Shown: piece after piece, positions 34,356 through 43,022 of the stretch
Position numbering within the stretch: the stretch's first letter is position 1
How the letters are laid out: each line of letters opens with the position of its first letter
Source of the DNA: Pseudomonadota bacterium
GTDB taxonomy: Bacteria; Pseudomonadota; Gammaproteobacteria; Burkholderiales; Nitrosomonadaceae
Reading direction: 5' to 3'
NCBI GenBank assembly: GCA_018240285.1
Contig: JAFEGA010000024.1
Span: forward strand, 1 to 64,000
Length of the DNA stretch: 64,000 nucleotides
Notes under the pieces: model-generated
The model's input: the letters and a program-made list of their open reading frames with translations, nothing else
Databases searched by the model: none
Told to the model about the DNA's origin: nothing
Translations under genes and position numbers: made by a program

Positions 34356-36431
34356 ATGATTTCCAGACCATTTAATCACTATTTATCTCAAATAAAGCTT
34401 TTATTGCTGGTTTCCGCCTTGTTCGCCACGGCTTGGCTTATTACCGGTCTGTCTTGGCGGCTATACGAGCTTCGTGACAATGATCCCGAGCGCGGCGCTC
34501 ACACGAACGGCAGCGGTAAATTTGGCGAGCAATTTTCCCGCACGGTTTATCTCGATCAAGGCTGGTCTGCCGCAGATAGCTTGTGGTTCTACAATGCAAC
34601 ACAAGGCTCCAATTTGTTGCCGTACGATTTTTTCCTGGTATTGGAGCAGCCCGATTCGTCCGCATTGTTCCGCACGGACGAAAACATTGATCGCTACGGT
34701 TATCTGCCACAGCGGCAAACCGCCAGCAATCCCGATGGATTGCCTGCCGGGATGGTACGGGATGAATATCAAGGTAAAGCGTTTATGGGATTTACTTGCG
34801 CCGCCTGTCACACCACTCAGATCAATTATCAAGGCACCGGAATTCGCATCGATGGCGGCCCGGCCAATTCCGATATGGAAATGTTTATGATCGATTTGGC
34901 CGGAGCTTTATATGCCACATTGGAAGATCCGGAAAAACAGGGGCGCTTCGTGACCAAAGTCTTGCAACACGGTCATTACCATCATGCAGGCGACGTTCTG
35001 GCCGATCTCGAGAAATATGCGCAGCGCATCAAAACTTACACCATTATCAACACACCCCGGGACACCCAGCGCCCGCTGACGCGTTACGGTTACGCACGGC
35101 TGGATGCGTTTGGACGCATTTACAATCGTGTGCTGGAACACATCATGAGCGCACAGCAAATGCGCGAGTTGCTTGCCGAATCACTTTCTCCGGATGAGCT
35201 GACGCAAGTTATGGCGGATGTGGAACCTGTTCTCAGCGACAGTAATCGCGACCATATTATCGAGCGCACTCAGCGTTATCTGAGCAGCAAACAGAGCTTG
35301 AAATTACGCAATAAAATTTATAATCCGGCCGATGCGCCAGTCAGTTATCCATTTCTCTGGGATGTGCCGCAGCATGATTACATTCAATGGAACGGCCGGG
35401 TCGACAATAGCGGATTGGGACCGATGGCACGCAACGCCGGTCAATTGATTGGCGTTTTCGGCACACTCGACTGGCAGGAAAAAGACGGCTTCACGTTAGC
35501 CTCGGTATTGGGCGGTCAGGGATTCGGTTCCAAACATATCGATTTTCAATCTTCTATCGACATCCGCAATCTGCGCCGGGTGGAGAATCATTTGCGCAAA
35601 TTAAAGTCGCCGCAATGGCCGGAACATATCCTGCCTAAAATCGATAAGACACGGCAAGCAAGGGGGGAGGAATTATTTTCACGTTACTGTTCAGCTTGTC
35701 ACAACCCAATTGACCGCACCGCCCCTGACCGCCGCATCATTGCCAAAATGATTGCGGTATCGTCGGTAGGCACGGATTCCAAAATGGCCCAGAACGCCAT
35801 CGAATTTACCGGCTATAGCGGTATCTTGCGCAATCAGTATGTCAGTGTCAGCACAGGCAATATTTTGCTGCAACAACAAGCTCCTGCGGTAGCGCTGCTT
35901 ACGGCCGCGACCCGCAATGTGGTGACAACCCCGGATCGGGATAAATGGTTGGTACGGCGGTGGCTCGAACGGTCATTTGACTTTGCCTACACCTTTTTCG
36001 ATAACGAAGTACAGTCTTCTGTGAAAACCGGTAACTACACGCCCGACACAACAGTTCAGCCTTTTGCCTCTGCGATGGCTTATAAAGCCCGGCCACTGAA
36101 CGGTATCTGGGCCACTGCACCATATCTGCACAACGGTTCGGTACCCACACTATACGATTTGCTGCTGCCAAAAAGAAAGCCGGACGATCCGGCGGAAGGC
36201 GAATACCGGCCGGATGAGTTTATGGTCGGATCGCGCGAATTCGATCCGGGTAAAGTGGGATTCAAGTCGGCGGGTTACGACGGCTTTCTGTTCCGCACCA
36301 GCATTTGGGGCAATCACAATGGTGGTCACGAATATGCTTCCGGCCGCACGCCGTTACCCGATGGCACATTATTACCGGCACTGACAAAGGAAGAACGCTT
36401 GGATTTACTCGAATACCTTAAATCTCTATGA
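34356..36431 (+). CDS. RoxA-like dihaem cytochrome c
   Basis: About 691 residues from the ATG at 34356, which has GGTGAG ten bases upstream; a GTG at 34341 is the alternative. An N-terminal membrane helix or uncleaved signal is present (LLLLVSALFATAWLITGL). Two c-type haem sites occur, CAACH at about residue 148 and CSACH at about 445. LNGIWATAPYLHNGSVPTLY near the C-terminus is typical of dihaem peroxidases and the RoxA/RoxB rubber-oxygenase-like family, whose length (about 680) it matches. Haem spacing is wider than I recall for RoxA, so oxygenase activity is uncertain. It is a secreted or periplasm-facing enzyme of unknown substrate, divergent from the efflux operon. Confidence 0.78.
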   Translation: MISRPFNHYLSQIKLLLLVSALFATAWLITGLSWRLYELRDNDPERGAHTNGSGKFGEQFSRTVYLDQGWSAADSLWFYNATQGSNLLPYDFFLVLEQPDSSALFRTDENIDRYGYLPQRQTASNPDGLPAGMVRDEYQGKAFMGFTCAACHTTQINYQGTGIRIDGGPANSDMEMFMIDLAGALYATLEDPEKQGRFVTKVLQHGHYHHAGDVLADLEKYAQRIKTYTIINTPRDTQRPLTRYGYARLDAFGRIYNRVLEHIMSAQQMRELLAESLSPDELTQVMADVEPVLSDSNRDHIIERTQRYLSSKQSLKLRNKIYNPADAPVSYPFLWDVPQHDYIQWNGRVDNSGLGPMARNAGQLIGVFGTLDWQEKDGFTLASVLGGQGFGSKHIDFQSSIDIRNLRRVENHLRKLKSPQWPEHILPKIDKTRQARGEELFSRYCSACHNPIDRTAPDRRIIAKMIAVSSVGTDSKMAQNAIEFTGYSGILRNQYVSVSTGNILLQQQAPAVALLTAATRNVVTTPDRDKWLVRRWLERSFDFAYTFFDNEVQSSVKTGNYTPDTTVQPFASAMAYKARPLNGIWATAPYLHNGSVPTLYDLLLPKRKPDDPAEGEYRPDEFMVGSREFDPGKVGFKSAGYDGFLFRTSIWGNHNGGHEYASGRTPLPDGTLLPALTKEERLDLLEYLKSL

Positions 36432-36488
36432 ACGAAGTACAAGAATAATCCTCTGTGTATCAAAGCAAAGCAGTTTTTGACAATCTCA

Positions 36489-36839
36489 TCAAACGGCAAA
36501 CGTCAGTTTCTGTTCGGGTAGAACAATTTTTCTCGCTTCAATCACCTGTTCCAGGCAAATCACTTCCCCTTCCGGTAGTATTCTTAGCTGATAGTTAAAG
36601 GCAAACTGCATCATGAACTGGTACGCAGCCGGATTGATTTCATGTAACACTTTTTCAATTCGAACACCGATTTGTCCTTGGTGTATCACGGGCTGTGCAT
36701 GATCCGAATAAACCCAGCGTCCTGTGCTGTCGTAACTTGCCAGCGCACCGCACAAACGTTCCGCCCAATCGCTGGGGCGAAACGGCCGACCCGTAGGCGT
36801 GATACCCAGAATCAAATAAATTTCCGCTACGGTTTTCAT
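36489..36839 (-). CDS. DUF3579 protein
   Basis: 116 residues. The core RPFRPSDWAERLCGALASYD, the following VYSDHAQPV and the helix INPAAYQFMMQFAFNYQLRI are those of DUF3579, a small cytoplasmic family common in betaproteobacteria. No function is established for the family. It stands alone between convergent and divergent neighbours. The start follows ordinary family length. Confidence 0.82.
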   Translation of the reverse strand: MKTVAEIYLILGITPTGRPFRPSDWAERLCGALASYDSTGRWVYSDHAQPVIHQGQIGVRIEKVLHEINPAAYQFMMQFAFNYQLRILPEGEVICLEQVIEARKIVLPEQKLTFAV

Positions 36840-37148
36840 AAAATTTGAAACAACAAAGAGAAAACAAAGCCCGGAAACAGCGCAGACGATCGCATAGGCC
36901 GGAAAAACCGCATACCAAGACCAATTTTCACCGATCTATTCCTAAAATTTTTCATAAAAAGTGTCTTTCCTTTTGAATCAGCACTTTTATATCGACTCTA
37001 ATGAATAAAAATAGAGAACACTTAGAGCATTTGTATAAAATGAGCATGGAATTAAACGGAGGAAATTGAATCAGATAGCTGCAAAATCGAAATAACCGGC
37101 AACCCCAATGAGGCACGTAATGTTGCGTGAATCGAACTTAAAACTCGG
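36840..37148. other. AT-rich divergent intergenic region
   Basis: About 309 bp between DUF3579 and the aminopeptidase. It is AT-rich and presumably holds both promoters. No gene, RNA or clear operator is seen. Confidence 0.4.
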
Positions 37149-38240
37149 ATGACTATGCAAATCCCACACACGATAAAACTGACCATCGCCATGAGCCTGA
37201 CGATCTGGCTCAGCGCTTGCGCCAATCTTCCTTATTATGCGCAAGCTGTCGATGGGCATTTTCAGGTCATCCACCGCGCGCAACCGATCAGCAAAGTAAT
37301 CGCGAATCCGGATACCGATCCGGAACTAAAACACTCGCTCGCCAAAGTGGTCCAGCTGCGTGAATTCGCCAGCCGTGAATTGAAGCTGCCGGACAACCTG
37401 AGCTATACCAGTTATGCCGATTTAGAGCGCCCTTTTGTCGTGTGGAATGTATTTGCAGCACCCGAACTCTCGGTCAAATTGAAAGAATGGTGTTTTGTGC
37501 AAGTCGGTTGCGTTAACTATCGCGGCTTCTTTTCACAAGAGAGCGCCGAGCGTTACGCGGCGGAACTAAAGCGTGAAGGTTACGATGTGCATGTCGGTGG
37601 CATCCGCGCCTATTCCACGTTAGGCTGGTTCAGCGATCCGGTATTGAATACGTTCATCGGCTACTCGGAAATGGATCTGGCGCGTCTGATTTTTCACGAA
37701 TTGGCGCATCAGGTCATGTATGTCTCCGATGACACGGTTTTTAATGAATCCTTCGCCACCGCAGTTGAGCACGAAGGGATTAAGCGCTGGTTTAGCAGGA
37801 CAGGAAACGCTCCGGTGCAAATGGCATTAACCGCACGACAGGAACGAGAAAAACTCTTTACCGGCTTGATATTGAAACATCGCAAAGAGCTGCAAAAACT
37901 CTTCGAATCGGACCTCAGCGACACTGAGAAACGCGCCCGGAAAGCACGTATTTTTGATGAACTGCGTCAGGAATTCTCACTTCTGAAAGCCGAAAAAAAT
38001 GGACTCAATAGCTATGACACATGGTTTGCGCAACCCTTAAATAATGCGCTGCTGGCAACCGTCTCAATTTATACTCAGTTATTACCGGCATTTCAAAATA
38101 TCCTGCAGCAACAAGATCAGGATTTGGAACGTTTCTTTGAAACCGTTACAAAAATTAGCAAATTGCCGAAAGAAGAACGGAATCTGATCCTGCAAAAAGC
38201 TGCCGAAGGCGATCGGCAATGGAAAATCGCCGAACAATAA
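37149..38240 (+). CDS. Putative zinc aminopeptidase lipoprotein
   Basis: 363 residues of the predicted aminopeptidase family (Pfam Aminopep type). The N-terminus carries a lipoprotein-like signal (SLTIWLSAC, Cys about residue 25). The zinc-binding motif HELAHQ is at residues 183-188, with the downstream Glu ligand in FNESFATAVEHEG. GYFS/GWFSDPVLNTF just before it is also family-typical. It is likely a periplasmic or outer-membrane-anchored metallopeptidase; its substrate is unknown. The chromate transporter gene follows after 37 bp on the same strand. Confidence 0.86.
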   Translation: MTMQIPHTIKLTIAMSLTIWLSACANLPYYAQAVDGHFQVIHRAQPISKVIANPDTDPELKHSLAKVVQLREFASRELKLPDNLSYTSYADLERPFVVWNVFAAPELSVKLKEWCFVQVGCVNYRGFFSQESAERYAAELKREGYDVHVGGIRAYSTLGWFSDPVLNTFIGYSEMDLARLIFHELAHQVMYVSDDTVFNESFATAVEHEGIKRWFSRTGNAPVQMALTARQEREKLFTGLILKHRKELQKLFESDLSDTEKRARKARIFDELRQEFSLLKAEKNGLNSYDTWFAQPLNNALLATVSIYTQLLPAFQNILQQQDQDLERFFETVTKISKLPKEERNLILQKAAEGDRQWKIAEQ

Positions 38241-38277
38241 TCCTCATTTTTTAACACATCACAACCACGCGAGCACT

Positions 38278-39630
38278 ATGTCATCCGCAGAACAGCAAAC
38301 GGCAAACCGGCCCGACCCGGTATCTTTCCTGGAAGCATTTCTCTATTGGCTGAAACTGGGTTTTATCAGTTTCGGCGGGCCGGCAGGGCAAATCAGTATG
38401 ATGCATCAGGAATTGGTCGAAAGGCGGCGCTGGATTTCCGAACAGCGTTTTTTGCACGCCTTGAATTACACCATGGTGCTGCCCGGTCCGGAAGCTCAGC
38501 AACTGGCTACCTACATCGGCTGGCTGATGCACGGCACCTGGGGCGGCATTGTGGCCGGCGCGCTGTTCGTGCTGCCGTCGCTCGTTATACTGATAGTTCT
38601 GACGTGGATCTACCTGGTTTACAGCGAGATTCCCGCCGTCGCAGGCATTCTGTACGGCATCAAACCCGCGGTCACGGCGATTGTCCTTTTCGCTGCTTAC
38701 CGCATCGGTTCGAGAGCGCTAAAAAACAATTTGCTGCGCGCCATTTCGGCTGCTGCATTCATTGCTATCTTTGCGCTCAACATTCCCTTTCCCTATATCG
38801 TGCTAATAGCGGGCTTGATCGGATACATCGGATCGCACTATGCGCCGGACAAATTCAGAGCAGGCGGGCATCACGAAAAATCGAAAACCACCTATGGTCC
38901 CGCTTTGATCGATGATCACACCCCCGTTCCAGAACACGCTCGGTTCCGGTGGAGCCGGTTTCTGCTATTGCTGATGATCGGGCTTTTGATCTGGGGCGGC
39001 GTCATGGCGCTGCTCGCCATGCAATACGGCTGGGAAGGCACGTTGACGCAAATGGGCTGGTTCTTCACCAAAGCCGCGCTGATGACGTTCGGCGGCGCTT
39101 ATGCGGTGTTACCTTATGTTTATCAGGGTGGCGTCGAACATTACGCGTGGCTGAATCCGGTGCAAATGATTGATGGATTGGCATTGGGCGAGACAACACC
39201 GGGCCCGCTGATCATGATCGTCGCGTTTGTCGGTTTTGTCGGCGGCTGGACCAAAGCGCTTTTCGGATCCGATCTGCTGGTTCTGGCGGGTATTTGCGGC
39301 GCATCGGTTGCGACGCTGTTTACATTTTTACCTTCATTTGTGTTTATTCTGCTCGGCGGCCCCGCCGTAGAAGCAACCCGCCATGATCTCAAATTTACCG
39401 CACCGCTGACCGGCATCACGGCTGCGGTAGTCGGTGTGATCGTCAACCTGGCGGTATTCTTCGCTTATCACGTATTGTGGCCCAACGGATTTGATGCGGC
39501 GTTCGAATGGTTTTCCGCGCTGATCGGTATCGCGGCATTTATCGCGTTATTCCGGTATAAAGCGGGCATTGTCACGGTCATCGGCGCTTGCGCTATCGTT
39601 GGATTAAGTTATTCGCTGCTGCTGAATTAA
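38278..39630 (+). CDS. chrA: Chromate transporter (long-chain ChrA)
   Basis: 450 residues, two homologous halves as in long-chain CHR proteins, about ten membrane helices. The N-terminal half has FISFGGPAGQISMM and VLPGPEAQQLATYIGW. The C-terminal half has the matching MTFGGAYAVLPYVYQ and GLALGETTPGPLIMIVAFVG. ChrA exports chromate across the inner membrane, and the family also includes less specific anion transporters. It follows the aminopeptidase gene closely; co-transcription is possible. The DUF2130 gene begins 71 bp downstream. Confidence 0.92.
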   Translation: MSSAEQQTANRPDPVSFLEAFLYWLKLGFISFGGPAGQISMMHQELVERRRWISEQRFLHALNYTMVLPGPEAQQLATYIGWLMHGTWGGIVAGALFVLPSLVILIVLTWIYLVYSEIPAVAGILYGIKPAVTAIVLFAAYRIGSRALKNNLLRAISAAAFIAIFALNIPFPYIVLIAGLIGYIGSHYAPDKFRAGGHHEKSKTTYGPALIDDHTPVPEHARFRWSRFLLLLMIGLLIWGGVMALLAMQYGWEGTLTQMGWFFTKAALMTFGGAYAVLPYVYQGGVEHYAWLNPVQMIDGLALGETTPGPLIMIVAFVGFVGGWTKALFGSDLLVLAGICGASVATLFTFLPSFVFILLGGPAVEATRHDLKFTAPLTGITAAVVGVIVNLAVFFAYHVLWPNGFDAAFEWFSALIGIAAFIALFRYKAGIVTVIGACAIVGLSYSLLLN

Positions 39631-39701
39631 CCTGTAATACCCGCATATTGCAGCAGTTTTATCGCTCTTCCGATCAAAACACTCTTTTCACAGGCCTCAA
39701 C

Positions 39702-40979
39702 ATGACCGAACCGACCATCCGCTGCCCTAATTGCACATCCGAAATCAAATTGACCGAGTCGCTCGCCGCGCCCCTGATTCAAGCTACACGGCAGGAATTC
39801 GAGGCAAAATTGGCACAAAAAGAAGTGGATGTATCCAACCGTGAAGCTGCTCTCAAAGCGCAGCAAAAATCTCTGGAAGAAGCGCAAAAAACACTCGACG
39901 ATCAAGTCACCAGCAAACTTAAAACGGAACGCGCATCGATTGCTGCCGAAGAAGCCAAAAAAGCCAGATTGGCACTAGCCTCTGACTTGGAAGCAAAATC
40001 CAAGGAATTGCTTGATTTGCAGGAAATTCTCAAGGAACGCAACAGCAAATTGGAAGAAGCACAGAGAACTCAGGTTGAATTGCTGCGGAAACAACGTGAA
40101 CTGGATGATGCCAGACGCGAACTGGATTTGACCATCGAAAAACGAGTGCAAGAATCCATCACGCTGGTGCGGCAAAAAGCCAAGCAAGAAGCCGAAGATA
40201 GTCTCAAACTCAAAGTCAGCGAGAAAGAAGAACAGATTGCTTCGATGCAACGCCAGATCGACGAATTGAAGCGCAAAGCCGATCAAGGTTCGCAGCAACT
40301 CCAAGGCGAAGTCCTCGAGCTCGAATTGGAAACCGCGCTGCGGCTGAAATTCCCATTGGACAGTATTGAACCCGTTGCCAAAGGCGAATCCGGCGGTGAT
40401 GTGCTGCAAAGAGTCATGGGGCCGCTAGGGCAAGGATGCGGCGCAATTTTGTGGGAATCGAAAAGAACCAAAAACTGGAGCGACGCTTGGCTGGCCAAAC
40501 TGCGCAACGATCAACGCGCCGCCAAAGCGGAAATTGCGGTGCTGGTGTCCAGCACATTACCGAAGGAGATTGAAACGTTTGGACAAATCGAAGGTGTCTG
40601 GGTCACCGAACCACGGCTGGCGCTACCGCTCGTCATGGCGCTGCGCCAATCGCTGATAGAAATCGCCAACACACGGCAATTCCAGGAAGGCCAGGAAACC
40701 AAAATGGAATTGGTCTACCGCTATTTAACCGGGCCGAAATTCAAACATCGCATCGAAGCCATTGTCGAGAAATTCGCCGACATGCAAGCCGATCTCGATA
40801 AAGAGCGCAAGGCCATGACACGCCTTTGGGCCAAACGGGAAATGCAAATTCAGGGCGTCATTGAATCGACAGTGGGCATGTATGGTGATTTGCAAGGAAT
40901 CGCCGGACGTGCGCTACCGGCCATTGAGGGATTGGAATTACCGTTGATTGATCTAAAAGATTCCAGTGAGGAATTGTAG
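39702..40979 (+). CDS. DUF2130 coiled-coil protein
   Basis: 425 residues from the ATG at 39702 (MTEPTIRCPNCTSEI); the frame is open upstream but overlaps chrA. A single CPNC knuckle opens the protein. A long coiled coil follows (about residues 28-230, rich in Lys, Glu, Gln and Ala). The DUF2130 domain forms the C-terminal half: ALRLKFPLDSIEPVAKGESG, GAILWESKRTKNWSDAWLAK and MELVYRYLTGPKFKHRIEAI. GESGGD and ILWESKRTKNWSD resemble nuclease-like cores, but no activity is established. It is probably cytoplasmic. Confidence 0.88.
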   Translation: MTEPTIRCPNCTSEIKLTESLAAPLIQATRQEFEAKLAQKEVDVSNREAALKAQQKSLEEAQKTLDDQVTSKLKTERASIAAEEAKKARLALASDLEAKSKELLDLQEILKERNSKLEEAQRTQVELLRKQRELDDARRELDLTIEKRVQESITLVRQKAKQEAEDSLKLKVSEKEEQIASMQRQIDELKRKADQGSQQLQGEVLELELETALRLKFPLDSIEPVAKGESGGDVLQRVMGPLGQGCGAILWESKRTKNWSDAWLAKLRNDQRAAKAEIAVLVSSTLPKEIETFGQIEGVWVTEPRLALPLVMALRQSLIEIANTRQFQEGQETKMELVYRYLTGPKFKHRIEAIVEKFADMQADLDKERKAMTRLWAKREMQIQGVIESTVGMYGDLQGIAGRALPAIEGLELPLIDLKDSSEEL

Positions 40980-41044
40980 TCTTTCTTTACGGAATTTCAT
41001 TGTATTGATTCCGCTTCACCTTGTAAGAAAATTTACTTCAACCC

Positions 41045-41071
41045 TAAAGAAATTTAACCAGCTCTCGTTAA
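41045..41071 (+). promoter_or_regulatory. Candidate sigma-28 (FliA) promoter of the flagellin gene
   Basis: TAAA at 41045-41048, a 15-base spacer, then CTCGTTAA at 41064-41071, compared with the sigma-28 pattern TAAA-N15-GCCGATAA. Five of eight bases of the -10 match. It lies 34 bp before the flagellin ATG. Confidence 0.45.
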
Positions 41072-41104
41072 AAAAGCGTACTTGTAACGCGACTAAGATA
41101 AAAA

Positions 41105-42826
41105 ATGAGTCTATCCATTAATACCAACCTGGGAGCGCTGAATACTTCTCGGCATTTGTCAGCGGCCACCAATGATCTGAGCCGTTCATTAGAACGGTTG
41201 TCATCGGGTATGCGTATTAATAGCGCTAAAGATGATGCAGCAGGCCTTGCCATCTCAGGACGCATGACATCGCAAATTCTTGGCTTAAATCAAGCAAGCC
41301 GGAATGCTAGCGACGGCATTTCGATGCTGCAAACAGCCGATGGTGCCTTGAACTCAATGACTTCTGCAATACAGCGCATCCGCGAGCTTTCCATCCAGGC
41401 GGCAAATTCGACCAACAGCCTGAGCGATAAGAAAGCGCTACAAGAAGAAGCAAATCAACTGATTCAGGAAATCGAGAAAGTCTCTACGACGACGACATTT
41501 AACGGCGACAAAATTTTTGATTTTTCCGGCAGCAGTGTCCTCGGCAATTCCGATCAACTGGCAGTTATGTATGGACTGCAAAACGGCTGGCTGGAAGATG
41601 CGGAAGACAAGATCCAGCAATATTTCGGCATCTCCGCCGACGGTGCCGACATGAATATCGAACTGACCACTTTTACCGACGGAGCCGGCGGCACCGCCGC
41701 CCGGGTTGTGGGGTCGGTACCCGGCAGCTATACGGGGAAAGCAACCAACGTCAAATTGCAGATCGACATGAGCGACTTCACGCCGCCCAATTTGCCCGAT
41801 GGCGGCAATGCGCCGTTTTATAACGACCGGATCATTGCGCATGAAATGGTGCACGCTGTGATGTACCGCAGTATGAATATCGGCTCGATGTTTGATCCCG
41901 CAGCCGATCAGAAATGGTTCATGGAAGGCGCTGCGGAACTCATCCACGGTGCCGATGAGCGTTTGCAATCGTCGATCAGCAGCGTCGGTGTCGGCGGCGT
42001 CATGGCCAGAGCGGCCACGTTCGGTTCTGCGGGCGCAGCCTGGGGCGGTACTTCCGATGATTACTCCGCAGCTTACACCGCCGTGCGCTATCTGCACCAA
42101 GTCATCAAGGACAATGGCGGCTCGGGCATCAAGGATGTGATGGTTTACTTAAATCAGCATCAAAGCGCCACGCTCAGCAATGCCATTAATGCCGCGACAG
42201 GTGGCTTATATGCGAATGCCGACGCCTTTAATGCAGATTTTGTCGCACATGGAGCTGCGTTCATTGCCGGTATGAACCTAACCGATACCGATACCGGTGC
42301 GATTGGCGGTGCAAATGCCGATGGCGGGGCGATCCAAACCGCGACCAGCGTTATCCCCGATACCAGTTCAAGAAGCGGCACCAATCCGCTCAGCGGGTTT
42401 AACGAAATCTGGGAAAATATTGAAGCAGCGGCGGTAGGTAATAACAAGCAGCTTCAGGTCGGGGCAAACAAAACGGACACCCTGGACGTCACCTTTGGCG
42501 CAGTGAATACGGCCGCCATGAGCATACAAAACCTGGATCTGGTCAATAACGCAGGATATGCCACTTATATGATGGATCTCGCTTTGAATCACATCAGCGA
42601 GGAAAGATCGAAGATCGGCGCACAGCTCAACCGGCTGGAATCGGTCATCACCAACAACAATATCAGTACCGAATCCGCCGTAGCCAGCCGCTCGCGTATC
42701 CAAGACGCCGACTACGCCCAAGAAACAACTTCTCTGACAAAAACACAGATTTTGCAGCAAGCCGCCACTGCGGTCTTGGCACAGGCCAACTCATCGCCGC
42801 AAGTGTTGATGGTGCTGCTTAAGTAA
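41105..42826 (+). CDS. fliC: Flagellinolysin: flagellin with inserted zinc metalloprotease domain
   Basis: 573 residues. Residues 1-145 are a normal flagellin D0/D1 region (SLSINTNLGALNTSRHLS, LERLSSGMRINSAKDDAAGL) and residues about 470-573 are the matching C-terminal region (RSRIQDADYAQETTSLTKTQ). The variable part between them holds a gluzincin-type peptidase: HEMVH at 246-250 provides two zinc His and the catalytic Glu, and WFMEGAAEL at 271-279 provides the third ligand (Glu274). This is the signature of flagellinolysins, flagellins that make the filament proteolytic. The protein is exported by the flagellar secretion system. No other flagellar gene is nearby, and the ribosome binding site is weak. 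Confidence 0.93.
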   Translation: MSLSINTNLGALNTSRHLSAATNDLSRSLERLSSGMRINSAKDDAAGLAISGRMTSQILGLNQASRNASDGISMLQTADGALNSMTSAIQRIRELSIQAANSTNSLSDKKALQEEANQLIQEIEKVSTTTTFNGDKIFDFSGSSVLGNSDQLAVMYGLQNGWLEDAEDKIQQYFGISADGADMNIELTTFTDGAGGTAARVVGSVPGSYTGKATNVKLQIDMSDFTPPNLPDGGNAPFYNDRIIAHEMVHAVMYRSMNIGSMFDPAADQKWFMEGAAELIHGADERLQSSISSVGVGGVMARAATFGSAGAAWGGTSDDYSAAYTAVRYLHQVIKDNGGSGIKDVMVYLNQHQSATLSNAINAATGGLYANADAFNADFVAHGAAFIAGMNLTDTDTGAIGGANADGGAIQTATSVIPDTSSRSGTNPLSGFNEIWENIEAAAVGNNKQLQVGANKTDTLDVTFGAVNTAAMSIQNLDLVNNAGYATYMMDLALNHISEERSKIGAQLNRLESVITNNNISTESAVASRSRIQDADYAQETTSLTKTQILQQAATAVLAQANSSPQVLMVLLK

Positions 42827-43022
42827 GCCAACCACACTCTAAATTTCTCATTCTGCTTTTTTATCTCTCTGTTCCTGCATAAGTTCTTTCATTCGGCTGA
42901 AATCCGATTGCTTATTACGTTTGAACTGATACACTGAATTCCAGGAAATTGTTGCGGTGGAGTCATCCGCAATTGGATGTGAATCGTTCGAAATTCATCG
43001 TTAATCACACGGAAGGTTAATC

